Source of the DNA: Caulobacter sp. UNC279MFTsu5.1
GTDB taxonomy: Bacteria > Pseudomonadota > Alphaproteobacteria > Caulobacterales > Caulobacteraceae
DNA length: 64,000 bases
Direction of reading: 5' to 3'
Assembly: GCF_900114015.1 (NCBI RefSeq)
Contig: NZ_FORN01000004.1
Span: 1-64,000, forward strand
The position numbers and the translations under genes are program-made. This document shows positions 25,840-33,082 of the stretch, one piece after another. The notes below the pieces were generated by a model. The model had not been told where the DNA came from and did no database searches. It was given only the letters and a program-made list of their open reading frames with translations. Positions within the stretch are counted from its first letter, which is position 1; each line of letters starts with the position of its first letter.

Positions 25840-25974
25840 ATGGCCGGATATCCTGACCCATCGGCCGACCTGCGTCGCTGGTGGCAGCGCCATCCGTGGG
25901 CGGGCCTATATTGCGGCTGGTTGATGATCGGCGGGGCGGTGCTGGTGTTTTCGCGATTGTGGACGGGGTCGTAG
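25840..25974 (+). CDS. Tiny single-pass membrane protein
   Basis: A 44-residue protein, MAGYPDPSADLRRWWQRHPW followed by one TM helix (AGLYCGWLMIGGAVLVFSRLW). AAAGGGAGG lies 6 bases before the ATG, which is why this internal start is chosen over a longer frame. GC3 use is native. Such small proteins often attach to larger membrane complexes; no partner is evident here. Confidence 0.6.
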   Translation: MAGYPDPSADLRRWWQRHPWAGLYCGWLMIGGAVLVFSRLWTGS

Positions 25975-25990
25975 GGGGAGCCCATGGATC

Positions 25991-26170
25991 TTTCCTTCTC
26001 CCCCTGCGGGAGAAGGTGTCGGGCCCCGGCTCGCGCGTAGCGCGCGCCCGAGGATAAACTCCGTCGACGGATGAGGGGTCGAAAGACCTATCCGATGGAT
26101 TTGAGAGACCCCTCACCCGACCTCGCTTCGCGAGGCCCCCTCTCCCGCGAGGGGAGAGGGAAGCGCCGCC
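25991..26170. repeat. Pair of inverted family B-like repeats
   Basis: The left copy has TTCTCCCCCTGCGGGAGAA and later CCGTCGACGGATGAGGGGTC; the right copy has ACCCCTCACCCGACCTCGC, TTCGCGAGG and CCCTCTCCCGCGAGGGGAGAGGG. They face each other and fill the gap between the tiny membrane protein and the M61 peptidase. Confidence 0.7.
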
Positions 26171-26175
26171 CGGCC

Positions 26176-28110
26176 CTACTTCCGCGCCGTATAGATGTCG
26201 TCCAGCCGCGCCGGCGTGCCCTCGATGCGCTCCAGGCGCGGGTACTTCAGGCCGCCGTGGTAGTCGATCTTGACCGTCCGGTAGCGCTCGCCGTCCTTGA
26301 CCAGCAGCTCGACGACCGGGGCGTCGGCCTTGGCCGTGGCCTTGACCGCGTCCTTGATCAGGTCGTCGGAATAGGCCGTGCCGTTGACCGCGACGATCGT
26401 CTCGCCCGCCGTCAGGCCCGCCTTGAAGGCCGGGGTGTCCCAGTTGACGCCCGACAGCACGCCGCCGGCGCCGACCGTGATCCCCAGCGAATAGTTGAGG
26501 TTGACGATCTTGCCCTTGGTTTCGGTCGCCTTGAAATATTCGGTCGGGGTGTCGGTATAGACCAGCTTGTAGCCGCCGCGGGTCAGGCCATCCAGCGGGG
26601 CGTGCTCCGACAGGCCCTCCACGCGGGTCTTCAGGAAGGTCGCCCAGTCGTAGGGAACCACGCCGTTCAGGGTCTGGACCACGGTGTCGAAATCGTAGGT
26701 CAGCACCACGTACGAGCCGTTCTCGACGCCGAAGAAGGCCTTGGCGAAATCGTCCAGCGACTTCTTGCCGCCGGTCTTCTCGCGGATCAGCGTGTCGGCG
26801 TCGAGCCAGATCAGTTGGCCTTCCGAATAGTAGTCCTCGCTGCGCTGCCAGCTGGTCCACGAGGCCGGCTTGCGGTTGGCGATGATCGGGTCGTTGGTGG
26901 TGTCCAGCACGTTGCGCCAGTTGCGGCCGGCGCGGGTGTCGTAGAGGGCGGCGGTGGCGGCCAGGGCCTCCAGGCCCTGCTGCTTGGTGACCAGGCCCGC
27001 GCGCGAGGCCAGCACGTTGCCCCAGTACTGGGTCTGGCCCTCGTAGACCCACATCAGGCTGTCGCGCATCGGCTCGTTCAGCGTCGGGGTGTAGAGGTCC
27101 GCGCCGCGGCGGAACTTGCCGTTCCACGAGTGGGTGTATTCGTGGGCCAGCAGGTCGCGGCCGACATAGGTCTTGTCCCAGTCGGTGAAATACTTGGGGA
27201 CCACGCCGTTCTCGCTGGAGCGGTGATGCTCCAGGCCGATGCCGCCCATCTTGTCGGTCAGGGCCAGCAGGAAGTCGTAGTGGTCGTAGTGGTGCGAGCC
27301 GTACAGCTTGTAGGCCTGCTGCACCAGGTTGCGGTGGATCTGCAGCTGCTCGGGCTTGATCTCCAGATATTCCGGCTTGTCGGCGACGATGTTCAGGCGC
27401 ACCGGCACGGGGCCGTTCGGATCCAGGTCGACCTGCTTGTAGTAGCGGCCGGCGAACATCGGCGAGTCGACCAGGGTCTCGAAGGTCGTGGTCTTGAAGG
27501 TGGTGGCCTGGCCGCTGGTCGAGGCCTTCTCCAGCGCGGTGCCGAAGCCCCAGCCCTCCGGCAGCTTGACGGTCGGCTCGATCTGGATGCGGCGGGTGTA
27601 GTAGCCGGCCGGGTAGAAGCCCAGCTGCAGCCACTGCACGTTCAGCATGTCGTCGGTCACCTCGATGCGGCCGACGTCGGGCTTCACCGCGGTCAGGAAC
27701 TGGAAGCTGACCTGGATCTCGGTCGCGCCGTCCGGCACGTCGAAGTGAAAGGCGTGGACGGCGACCGGATCGCGGGTCCACGGCAGGGTCTTGCCGTTGG
27801 CGGTGATCACCAGCCCGGCCAGCTTGTCCAGGTCGTTGCGGGGCGAGTGGCCGCCGGGAACCCATTGCGGATAGAGGATGGTCATCGGCCCGGCCTTGGC
27901 CACCGGGATCGTCTCGCGGACCTGGAAGATCTTGCGGTCAAGGTCGGTGGCGTCGACCGACAGCTTCAGTACGCCGGGATAGGCCACGTCCTGGGCGGCG
28001 GCGATCGGCGGGGTCGGCGGGGCCTGGACCGGAAGGCGCTCCTGGGCGAAGGCCGCCCCGAAGCTCAGCGACAGGGCGACGGCGGAGGCGGTAAAGAACA
28101 GCGTTTTCAA
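26176..28110 (-). CDS. M61-family glycyl aminopeptidase with PDZ domain
   Basis: A protein of about 644 residues that is exported (TLFFTASAVALSLSFGAAFA signal). The zinc site HEYTHSWNGK with the downstream Glu in MWVYEGQTQYWG is typical of peptidase M61, a metallopeptidase with preference for N-terminal Gly/Ala. The C-terminal part includes a PDZ-like domain (GVNWDTPAFKAGLTAGETIVAVNG). The best start is a TTG whose product begins with the signal peptide; the open frame runs about 80 codons further without support. Confidence 0.87.
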   Translation of the reverse strand: MKTLFFTASAVALSLSFGAAFAQERLPVQAPPTPPIAAAQDVAYPGVLKLSVDATDLDRKIFQVRETIPVAKAGPMTILYPQWVPGGHSPRNDLDKLAGLVITANGKTLPWTRDPVAVHAFHFDVPDGATEIQVSFQFLTAVKPDVGRIEVTDDMLNVQWLQLGFYPAGYYTRRIQIEPTVKLPEGWGFGTALEKASTSGQATTFKTTTFETLVDSPMFAGRYYKQVDLDPNGPVPVRLNIVADKPEYLEIKPEQLQIHRNLVQQAYKLYGSHHYDHYDFLLALTDKMGGIGLEHHRSSENGVVPKYFTDWDKTYVGRDLLAHEYTHSWNGKFRRGADLYTPTLNEPMRDSLMWVYEGQTQYWGNVLASRAGLVTKQQGLEALAATAALYDTRAGRNWRNVLDTTNDPIIANRKPASWTSWQRSEDYYSEGQLIWLDADTLIREKTGGKKSLDDFAKAFFGVENGSYVVLTYDFDTVVQTLNGVVPYDWATFLKTRVEGLSEHAPLDGLTRGGYKLVYTDTPTEYFKATETKGKIVNLNYSLGITVGAGGVLSGVNWDTPAFKAGLTAGETIVAVNGTAYSDDLIKDAVKATAKADAPVVELLVKDGERYRTVKIDYHGGLKYPRLERIEGTPARLDDIYTARK

Positions 28111-28333
28111 GAAACGACCCCAATGCGACGCGCGGGCGTCCTCCCGCGACGAAAGGCGGCATACTTCTCCTCTAAAGCAGGGCTTGTCGAGGTCGTCCGT
28201 CGCAGCGGTTGATCCATTGGCCGCTTTTTGGGGTGAGCTTGCCAGGCGGGCGCCGACTGACTTCGGGCGATCCGCGTTATCGGAGGGGATGATCACGCGA
28301 TCAATGGGATGCTGATCGGCGGTAGGCCTGATC

Positions 28334-28963
28334 TCAGGGAGGCGGCTCCGCACTCAAAAGCCAACCGACTACCATCCGCTCGAAATCAACATAGGGTACG
28401 GTATCGGGGTCGAATTCCAGGTCAGCCGCGAGCATCGGAAGATCTGCCATGAATGACTGAAAGAGCCGCGACACACGATCTGCACTCGGGAGCTGTCGCC
28501 GCGAAACATTGGCCAGCCAGTCTCGCGTCTTGCGCAGTGCTGTAACGGCATCGCCGTCGTGACCATGGATGTCCATACCGGCGAGGTCGGAGATGAAGCG
28601 TTGATAACGGTAGCGCCCGACATCCAAGATCAGGAGGCGCTTGGCGCTTTGGCCTTGGCCACCGAACCGCTTGGCGCCTAGGAACAAGCCCAACTCCAAG
28701 GGCATGTTGAAGCGCGGGAGCTGGTAGACGTCGTCAAGCTCGGTTCGCGACAGGTCGTGGATGCCGTACCGGCATTCGCCGATCAAGCCATAGAGCTTAT
28801 CGATCCGGGTTTGACCGCCGTCGTCGAGCTCCATCGCCGATCGAGGGCGGAAGCCGCAAGCGTAAATGGCGAAAATGATCGCTCTGAAGGTCGGATTATA
28901 CGCGCGATCAAACGGACAATTGATGAAAACGTCATCGACCGATGTCCCCGCGCGCGGAGCCAA
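28334..28963 (-). CDS. TIR/nucleoside-deoxyribosyltransferase-like protein, unknown
   Basis: A 209-residue soluble protein. The first 115 residues look like a Rossmann-type TIR/NDT fold: strand DVFINCPFD, the block ELDDGGQTRIDKLYGLIGE, CRYGIHDLSRTELDD, then FNMPLELGLFLGAKRFG with Glu at residue 90 where NDT/TIR-like enzymes often hold a catalytic Glu, and the strand RLLILD. The second half is helical. I recall similar proteins in accessory DNA, but not a proven function. An in-frame TAG lies two codons before the TTG start, so no earlier start is possible in this frame. Less GC-biased codons suggest transfer. It follows a 57-aa gene in the same frame. Confidence 0.6.
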   Translation of the reverse strand: MAPRAGTSVDDVFINCPFDRAYNPTFRAIIFAIYACGFRPRSAMELDDGGQTRIDKLYGLIGECRYGIHDLSRTELDDVYQLPRFNMPLELGLFLGAKRFGGQGQSAKRLLILDVGRYRYQRFISDLAGMDIHGHDGDAVTALRKTRDWLANVSRRQLPSADRVSRLFQSFMADLPMLAADLEFDPDTVPYVDFERMVVGWLLSAEPPP

Positions 28964-28966
28964 GAG

Positions 28967-29140
28967 CTACTTCTTTTTGCCTTGGATGTCCTGAGCAGCG
29001 CGGCTGGCTTCTCGAACCGTGATGGAACTGCCTTTCGATGCAGGACTTAAAATGAACCGTCCCGTAGCCGCACTGCGGCCAGCCACCATGCCGCCATGTT
29101 TTCCAGACTTCGATGGGGCCTGGTTGGTTCGAGTTGCCAT
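28967..29140 (-). CDS. 57-aa basic protein preceding the TIR/NDT-like gene
   Basis: The predicted protein starts MATRTNQAPSKSGKHGGMVA, continues GRSAATGRFILSPASKG and SSITVREASRAAQDIQ and ends GKKK. Gly- and Lys/Arg-rich flanks surround a central ATGRFILSP strand and an amphipathic C-terminal helix, as in small regulatory or antitoxin-like proteins. Its TAG is separated from the TTG of the next gene by a single codon and is in the same frame, so translation is likely coupled and read-through would yield a fusion. Base composition is like the partner gene. Function unknown. Confidence 0.6.
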   Translation of the reverse strand: MATRTNQAPSKSGKHGGMVAGRSAATGRFILSPASKGSSITVREASRAAQDIQGKKK

Positions 29141-29266
29141 ACGAAGAATGTGCGTAGTCGATCTACAAACAGCAAGAGATAAATAGCTGGCTGTCTCCTG
29201 ATGTCGCCGCGCCCAGCATGGGCATCCGCTGGGCTCTACGGCGGTCCGGCTTACTTCCGCTCATTC

Positions 29267-29650
29267 CTAAGCCGCCGCGTCGAACCGCGCCTCCAGCGCC
29301 CGCACCGCGCCCAGCAGGCGGCCGGGGGTGATCGGCTTTTCGAGGCGGGCGTCGCCGCGCTCGTCGTCCTTCAGCAGGTGCTCGTCGCGGGCCGAGGCCA
29401 GCAGCACGGCGGTGCGCGCCCCCCGCCGGCGACGCGTGGCCTTGATCAGCTCGCCGCCGTTCATGCGCGGCATGACGAAGTCGGTGATCAGCAGGTCCGG
29501 GTCGAAGGCGTCCATGGCCTCCAGCGCCTGCTGGCCGTCGCGGCAGATCAGCACGTCGAAGCCCGCTTCGCGCAGGGTGATCTCGTGAATGGTGGCCAGG
29601 AGGATGTCATCCTCCGCGACTAGGATCTTGTGCAACGCCCGCCCCGACAT
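29267..29650 (-). CDS. Single-domain response regulator (CheY-like)
   Basis: A receiver domain of 127 residues without output domain. The acidic pair lies in KILVAEDD, the phospho-acceptor Asp in LLITDFVMPRMNGG and the conserved Lys in RLEKPITPGRLL. It probably relays phosphate from a kinase such as an HWE-type kinase to another protein. The start at MSGRALHK fits the domain edge; a GTG seven codons earlier is also open. No kinase gene is adjacent. Confidence 0.83.
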   Translation of the reverse strand: MSGRALHKILVAEDDILLATIHEITLREAGFDVLICRDGQQALEAMDAFDPDLLITDFVMPRMNGGELIKATRRRRGARTAVLLASARDEHLLKDDERGDARLEKPITPGRLLGAVRALEARFDAAA

Positions 29651-29792
29651 GCTTAACGACTGATTAAACACGATTAGCCCGGCCCTACGGCGCCGTCGCC
29701 GTGCGCTATCGTCGCAGTCGGCAACCCAGAAGCCCCTTTATTTTATGGGGAAACTCGCGCGTGTGATCATGATCGCGCGGGAAGGCTTGCTT

Positions 29793-29810
29793 TTGCAAGT
29801 CGTTCTCAAG
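29793..29810 (+). promoter_or_regulatory. Candidate Fur box
   Basis: TTGCAAGTCGTTCTCAAG resembles Fur-type sites of the GCAAATGATTCTCA kind (central NNCNTTCTCA). It abuts the first ATG of the PepSY gene, which would place transcription at or after that codon. The downstream genes are of the iron/redox type, which supports the reading. Confidence 0.45.
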
Positions 29811-29811
29811 T

Positions 29812-30486
29812 ATGGGCTTGGAGCTCAGCCAAAAAGCCCTCGCGCCCCCGGATTTCGTGAAGACCGCACCCGCCCAGCAAAGCCGCTCGTTCTGGCTCAA
29901 GCAGCTGCACCAGTGGCACTGGATCAGCGCCGCGATCAGCCTGGTCGGCCTGCTGTGCTTTTCGGTCACCGGCTTCACCCTGAACCACGCCGGCCAGATC
30001 GAGGCCCAGCCCAAGGTCGTCGACCGCAAGGCCGCCCTGCCCGCCGACCTGCTGGCCCAGCTGGCCAAGGGCCCCGTGGAGGGCAAGCGCCCCCTGCCGA
30101 TCCGGGTCGAGGCCTGGCTGGACAAGGCCGTCGACGCCGACATCGCCGGCCGCGAGGGCGAATGGTCGCAGGAGGAGGTCTATGTCGCCCTGGCCCGCCC
30201 CGGCGGCGACGCCTGGATCAGCATCGACCGCGCGAGCGGCGCGGTGGAGCACGAGAAGACCACGCGCGGCGTGATCAGCCTGCTCAACGACCTGCACAAG
30301 GGCCGCAACGCCGGCAGGGCCTGGGGCTGGTTCATCGACCTCTTCGCCGGGGCCTGCGTGGTGTTCGCGGTCACCGGCCTGATCCTGCTGCAGTTCCACG
30401 CCCGGGCCCGGCCCCTGACCTGGCCCCTGGTGGCCGGCGGGCTGGTGATCCCGCTGCTGCTCGTCATCCTTTTCGTCCACCTGTGA
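29812..30486 (+). CDS. PepSY-associated TM helix protein
   Basis: A protein of up to 224 residues with an N-terminal TM helix after the SFWLKQLHQWHWISAAISLVG motif, a periplasmic middle with a PepSY-like region (EVYVALARPGGDAWISIDRASGAV), and two C-terminal TM helices. Family members are encoded with siderophore receptors and ferric reductases. The ATG overlaps the presumed promoter; the GTG at 29857 (VKTAPAQQ) may be the true start. It opens a five-gene operon with DUF2271, DUF4198, ApbE and a flavodoxin reductase. Confidence 0.8.
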   Translation: MGLELSQKALAPPDFVKTAPAQQSRSFWLKQLHQWHWISAAISLVGLLCFSVTGFTLNHAGQIEAQPKVVDRKAALPADLLAQLAKGPVEGKRPLPIRVEAWLDKAVDADIAGREGEWSQEEVYVALARPGGDAWISIDRASGAVEHEKTTRGVISLLNDLHKGRNAGRAWGWFIDLFAGACVVFAVTGLILLQFHARARPLTWPLVAGGLVIPLLLVILFVHL

Positions 30487-30497
30487 GGCGTCCCGCC

Positions 30498-31028
30498 ATG
30501 AAGCGTTCCCCCCCGAAGCTTTCGATGTCCCTGCTGACCTTCGCCGGCGCCGCGGTCGCCACGCCCGCCCTGGCCGCCGACCTCGCCGTCACCGTCGAGG
30601 TCCCGCGCCTGACGGTCGCCGAGTACCACAAGCCCTATGTGTCGATCTGGATCGAGAACCCGGCCGACGCCACCGCCGCCGGCACCCTGGCGGTCTGGTA
30701 CGACGCCGGCTCCAAGGAGGACAAGGGCGTCAAGTGGCTGAAGGACATGCGCCAATGGTGGCGCAAGGCCGGCCGCGCCATGAGCTTCCCGGCCGACGGG
30801 ATCAGCGGCGCCACCCGCGCGCCCGGCCCGCAGAAGCTGCTGTTCAGCGGCGCCAAGGGCCCGCTGAAGGACCTCAAGCCCGGCCAGTACAACCTGGTGG
30901 TCGAGGCCGCCCGCGAGGTCGGCGGCCAGGAAGCCGTCCGCGTCCCGTTCGCCTGGGGCAAGCCGGGCAAGCCCGCCGTCGCCAAGGGCGCGACCGAGGT
31001 CGGCGCCGTCACCGTCGCCGTCAAATAG
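30498..31028 (+). CDS. DUF2271 domain protein, exported
   Basis: A 176-residue protein with a signal peptide (LLTFAGAAVATPALAA). The mature domain (VTVEVPRLTVAEYHKPYVSIWIEN, GVKWLKDMRQWWRKAGR, DGISGATRAPGPQKL) is the DUF2271 pattern, a periplasmic beta-sandwich found with flavinylated electron-transfer systems. It starts 12 bases after the PepSY gene and is followed by DUF4198, so it is part of the operon. It may be a carrier or scaffold for the redox chain; this is inference. Confidence 0.82.
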   Translation: MKRSPPKLSMSLLTFAGAAVATPALAADLAVTVEVPRLTVAEYHKPYVSIWIENPADATAAGTLAVWYDAGSKEDKGVKWLKDMRQWWRKAGRAMSFPADGISGATRAPGPQKLLFSGAKGPLKDLKPGQYNLVVEAAREVGGQEAVRVPFAWGKPGKPAVAKGATEVGAVTVAVK

Positions 31029-31045
31029 GATCCGAGAGAACCGCC

Positions 31046-31954
31046 ATGCCCTTCAAGACGCGCCTTCTCGCCGTCGTCGCTCCCCTGACCTTCGGCGTCG
31101 CCCTGGCCCTGCCGCTGCTCGTCCCGTCGACCGCCAGCGCCCATCGCGGCTGGATGGTCCCCTCGGCCACCGTGCTGTCGGGCGAAGGCGCCTGGGTCGG
31201 GGTCGACGCGGCCGTCTCCAACGAGCTGTTCTACGCCGACCACAACCCGATGCGCCTGGACGCCGTGGTCGTGACCGCCCCGGACGGTTCGGTCGAGAAG
31301 ATCCAGAACCCGGCCACCGGCAAGTACCGCTCGACCTTCGACGTCCAGCTGGCCAAGCCGGGCACCTACAAGATCGGCTCGGCGGTCAGCACCATCACGG
31401 CCAGCTGGACGCAGGACGGCCAGGTCAAGCGCTTCCGCGGCTCGCCGGAGGACTTCGCCAGGCAGGTCCCGGCCGCCGCCGCCGACCTGAAGACCATCAA
31501 GAGCTTCAACCGCAACGAAACCTTCGTCACCCGCGACGCCCCCACCACCACGGTGTTCGCGCCGACCGGCAAAGGGCTGGAGCTGGTCCCGGTGACCCAT
31601 CCCAACGACCTGGTGGCCGGCGAGGCGGCGACCTTCAGGTTCCTGCTCGATGGCAAGCCGGCCGCCGACCTGGAGGTGACCTTCGCCCCCGGCAATTCGC
31701 GCTATCGCGCCGCGCCCGGCGACTTCAAGGTCAGGACCGGAGCCGACGGGTCGTTCAAGGTCACCTTCCCGGAAGCGGGCATGTACTGGATGAACGCCGT
31801 CGTTCGCACCGGCGAGACCGGTCGCGGGCCGGGCGGCCCGGGCATGGGCGGCCCCGGGGTCGCCCCCGGCGGCGCTCAGCCCCCCGCGACGCCCCTGGCC
31901 GGCGACGGCATGAGCGCCAGCTACACCGCCACGCTCGAAGCGCTGCTGCCGTAA
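31046..31954 (+). CDS. DUF4198 domain protein, exported
   Basis: A 302-residue protein with signal peptide (about residues 1-32, ending STASA). The mature part begins HRGWMVPSATVLSG, typical of DUF4198 proteins, which are periplasmic and often lie in iron- or metal-related operons. It contains His near the mature N-terminus and the C-terminal EAGMYWMNAVV, then a Gly/Pro-rich tail (GPGGPGMGGPG). It sits 17 bases after the DUF2271 gene. A metal-binding role is plausible but unproven. Confidence 0.8.
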   Translation: MPFKTRLLAVVAPLTFGVALALPLLVPSTASAHRGWMVPSATVLSGEGAWVGVDAAVSNELFYADHNPMRLDAVVVTAPDGSVEKIQNPATGKYRSTFDVQLAKPGTYKIGSAVSTITASWTQDGQVKRFRGSPEDFARQVPAAAADLKTIKSFNRNETFVTRDAPTTTVFAPTGKGLELVPVTHPNDLVAGEAATFRFLLDGKPAADLEVTFAPGNSRYRAAPGDFKVRTGADGSFKVTFPEAGMYWMNAVVRTGETGRGPGGPGMGGPGVAPGGAQPPATPLAGDGMSASYTATLEALLP

Positions 31955-31964
31955 CCCCTACTGC

Positions 31965-32078
31965 TGTCATCCCGGAAACGGCGCGGCCGTTATCCGGGAC
32001 CGACTTGGAGCGCCGCGCTTCGGGTCGGTCCCGGTTCCCCCCCCCCCCGGCCTTCGCCGGGGTCCGCCCAGGATGACA
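31965..32078. repeat. Family A variant with a 12-base C run
   Basis: TGTCATCCCGGAAACG at one end and CAGGATGACA at the other, with inner dyads ATCCGGGACCGAC and GTCGGTCCCGG. A run of 12 C residues lies inside (about 32037-32048). It sits between the DUF4198 and apbE genes, so inside the operon. Confidence 0.75.
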
Positions 32079-32089
32079 GGGATCGTGAA

Positions 32090-33082
32090 ATGACCCGCGT
32101 CCTCGTCCCCCAGCTCGCCGAGCCCCCCGCCCGCCCGATCGGAGGCGCGGTGCTGGCGCTTGGCGGCCAGACGATGGGCACGACCTGGTCGGTCAAGCTG
32201 GTGGCCCCGCCGACCGCCGACGCCCGGGCCCTGACCGCCCTGGCCCAGCGCGAGCTGGACAGCGTCGTTCGGCAGATGAGCCCGTGGGATCCGCTGTCGG
32301 ACCTGTCGCGCTGCAACCGCGCCGCCGCCGGCAGCTGGACGCCCCTGCCGCCGGCCTTCGCCCGGGTGCTGCGCCGCGCGCTGGTGGTCGCCGAGGCCAC
32401 GGACGGCGCCTTCGATCCGACCCTGGGGGCCCTGGTCGACCTCTGGGGCTTCGGGCCCCGCCCGTTCTCCGGCGCGCCGCCGGAAGCCGCCGATGTCGCC
32501 AAGGCCCGCGAGGTCGCCGGCTGGCGCCACGTCGCCCTGGACGGCGACAGCCTGTTCCAGCCGGGCGGCCTGCGCCTGGACCTCAACGGCATAGCCAAGG
32601 GCTTCGCGGTCGACCAGGTGGCCGCCGCCCTCGACCGGGCCGGGGTCCGCTCGTACCTGGTCGAGGTCGGGGGCGAGCTGCGCGGAACCGGCGCCAAGCC
32701 CGACGGCCAGCCCTGGTGGGTCGAGCTGGAGCGTCCGCCGACGGCCAATGACGGCTTGCGCACCCTGATCGCCCTGCACGGCCTGTCGGCGGCCACCTCC
32801 GGCGACTACCGCCGGTTCTTCGAGCATGGCGGCCGCCGCTACGCCCACACCCTGGACCCGGCCGCCGCCGCGCCGGTCGCCCATCCCACGGTCAGCGTCA
32901 CGGTGCTGGCCGAGAGCTGCATGGACGCCGACGCCTGGGCCACGGCCCTGACCGTGATGGCGCCCGACGCCGCCCTGGCCTTCGCCGCCGCCCACAGCCT
33001 GGCCGCGATGATCCTGGCGCGCGGCCCGGCCGGCCTGGAGGAGCGCCTGTCGCCGGCCCTGGCGGCGATGCTCGACCCATGA
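32090..33082 (+). CDS. apbE: ApbE, FAD:protein FMN transferase
   Basis: A 330-residue enzyme that attaches FMN from FAD to Thr/Ser of target proteins. Family blocks are GGQTMGTTWSVKL, FDPTLGALVDLWGFG, LRLDLNGIAKGFAVDQV, LVEVGGELRGTG and GRRYAHTLDP with the metal/active Asp region, then ATALTVM. No clear signal peptide is present, which is unusual for periplasmic homologues. It overlaps the next gene by 4 bases. In this operon it may flavinylate a periplasmic redox partner. Confidence 0.9.
   Translation: MTRVLVPQLAEPPARPIGGAVLALGGQTMGTTWSVKLVAPPTADARALTALAQRELDSVVRQMSPWDPLSDLSRCNRAAAGSWTPLPPAFARVLRRALVVAEATDGAFDPTLGALVDLWGFGPRPFSGAPPEAADVAKAREVAGWRHVALDGDSLFQPGGLRLDLNGIAKGFAVDQVAAALDRAGVRSYLVEVGGELRGTGAKPDGQPWWVELERPPTANDGLRTLIALHGLSAATSGDYRRFFEHGGRRYAHTLDPAAAAPVAHPTVSVTVLAESCMDADAWATALTVMAPDAALAFAAAHSLAAMILARGPAGLEERLSPALAAMLDP

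Noticed and set aside
12440-26170. Palindromic repeats as a CRISPR array
   Set aside because: Copies are dispersed and palindromic, without regular spacers or cas genes.
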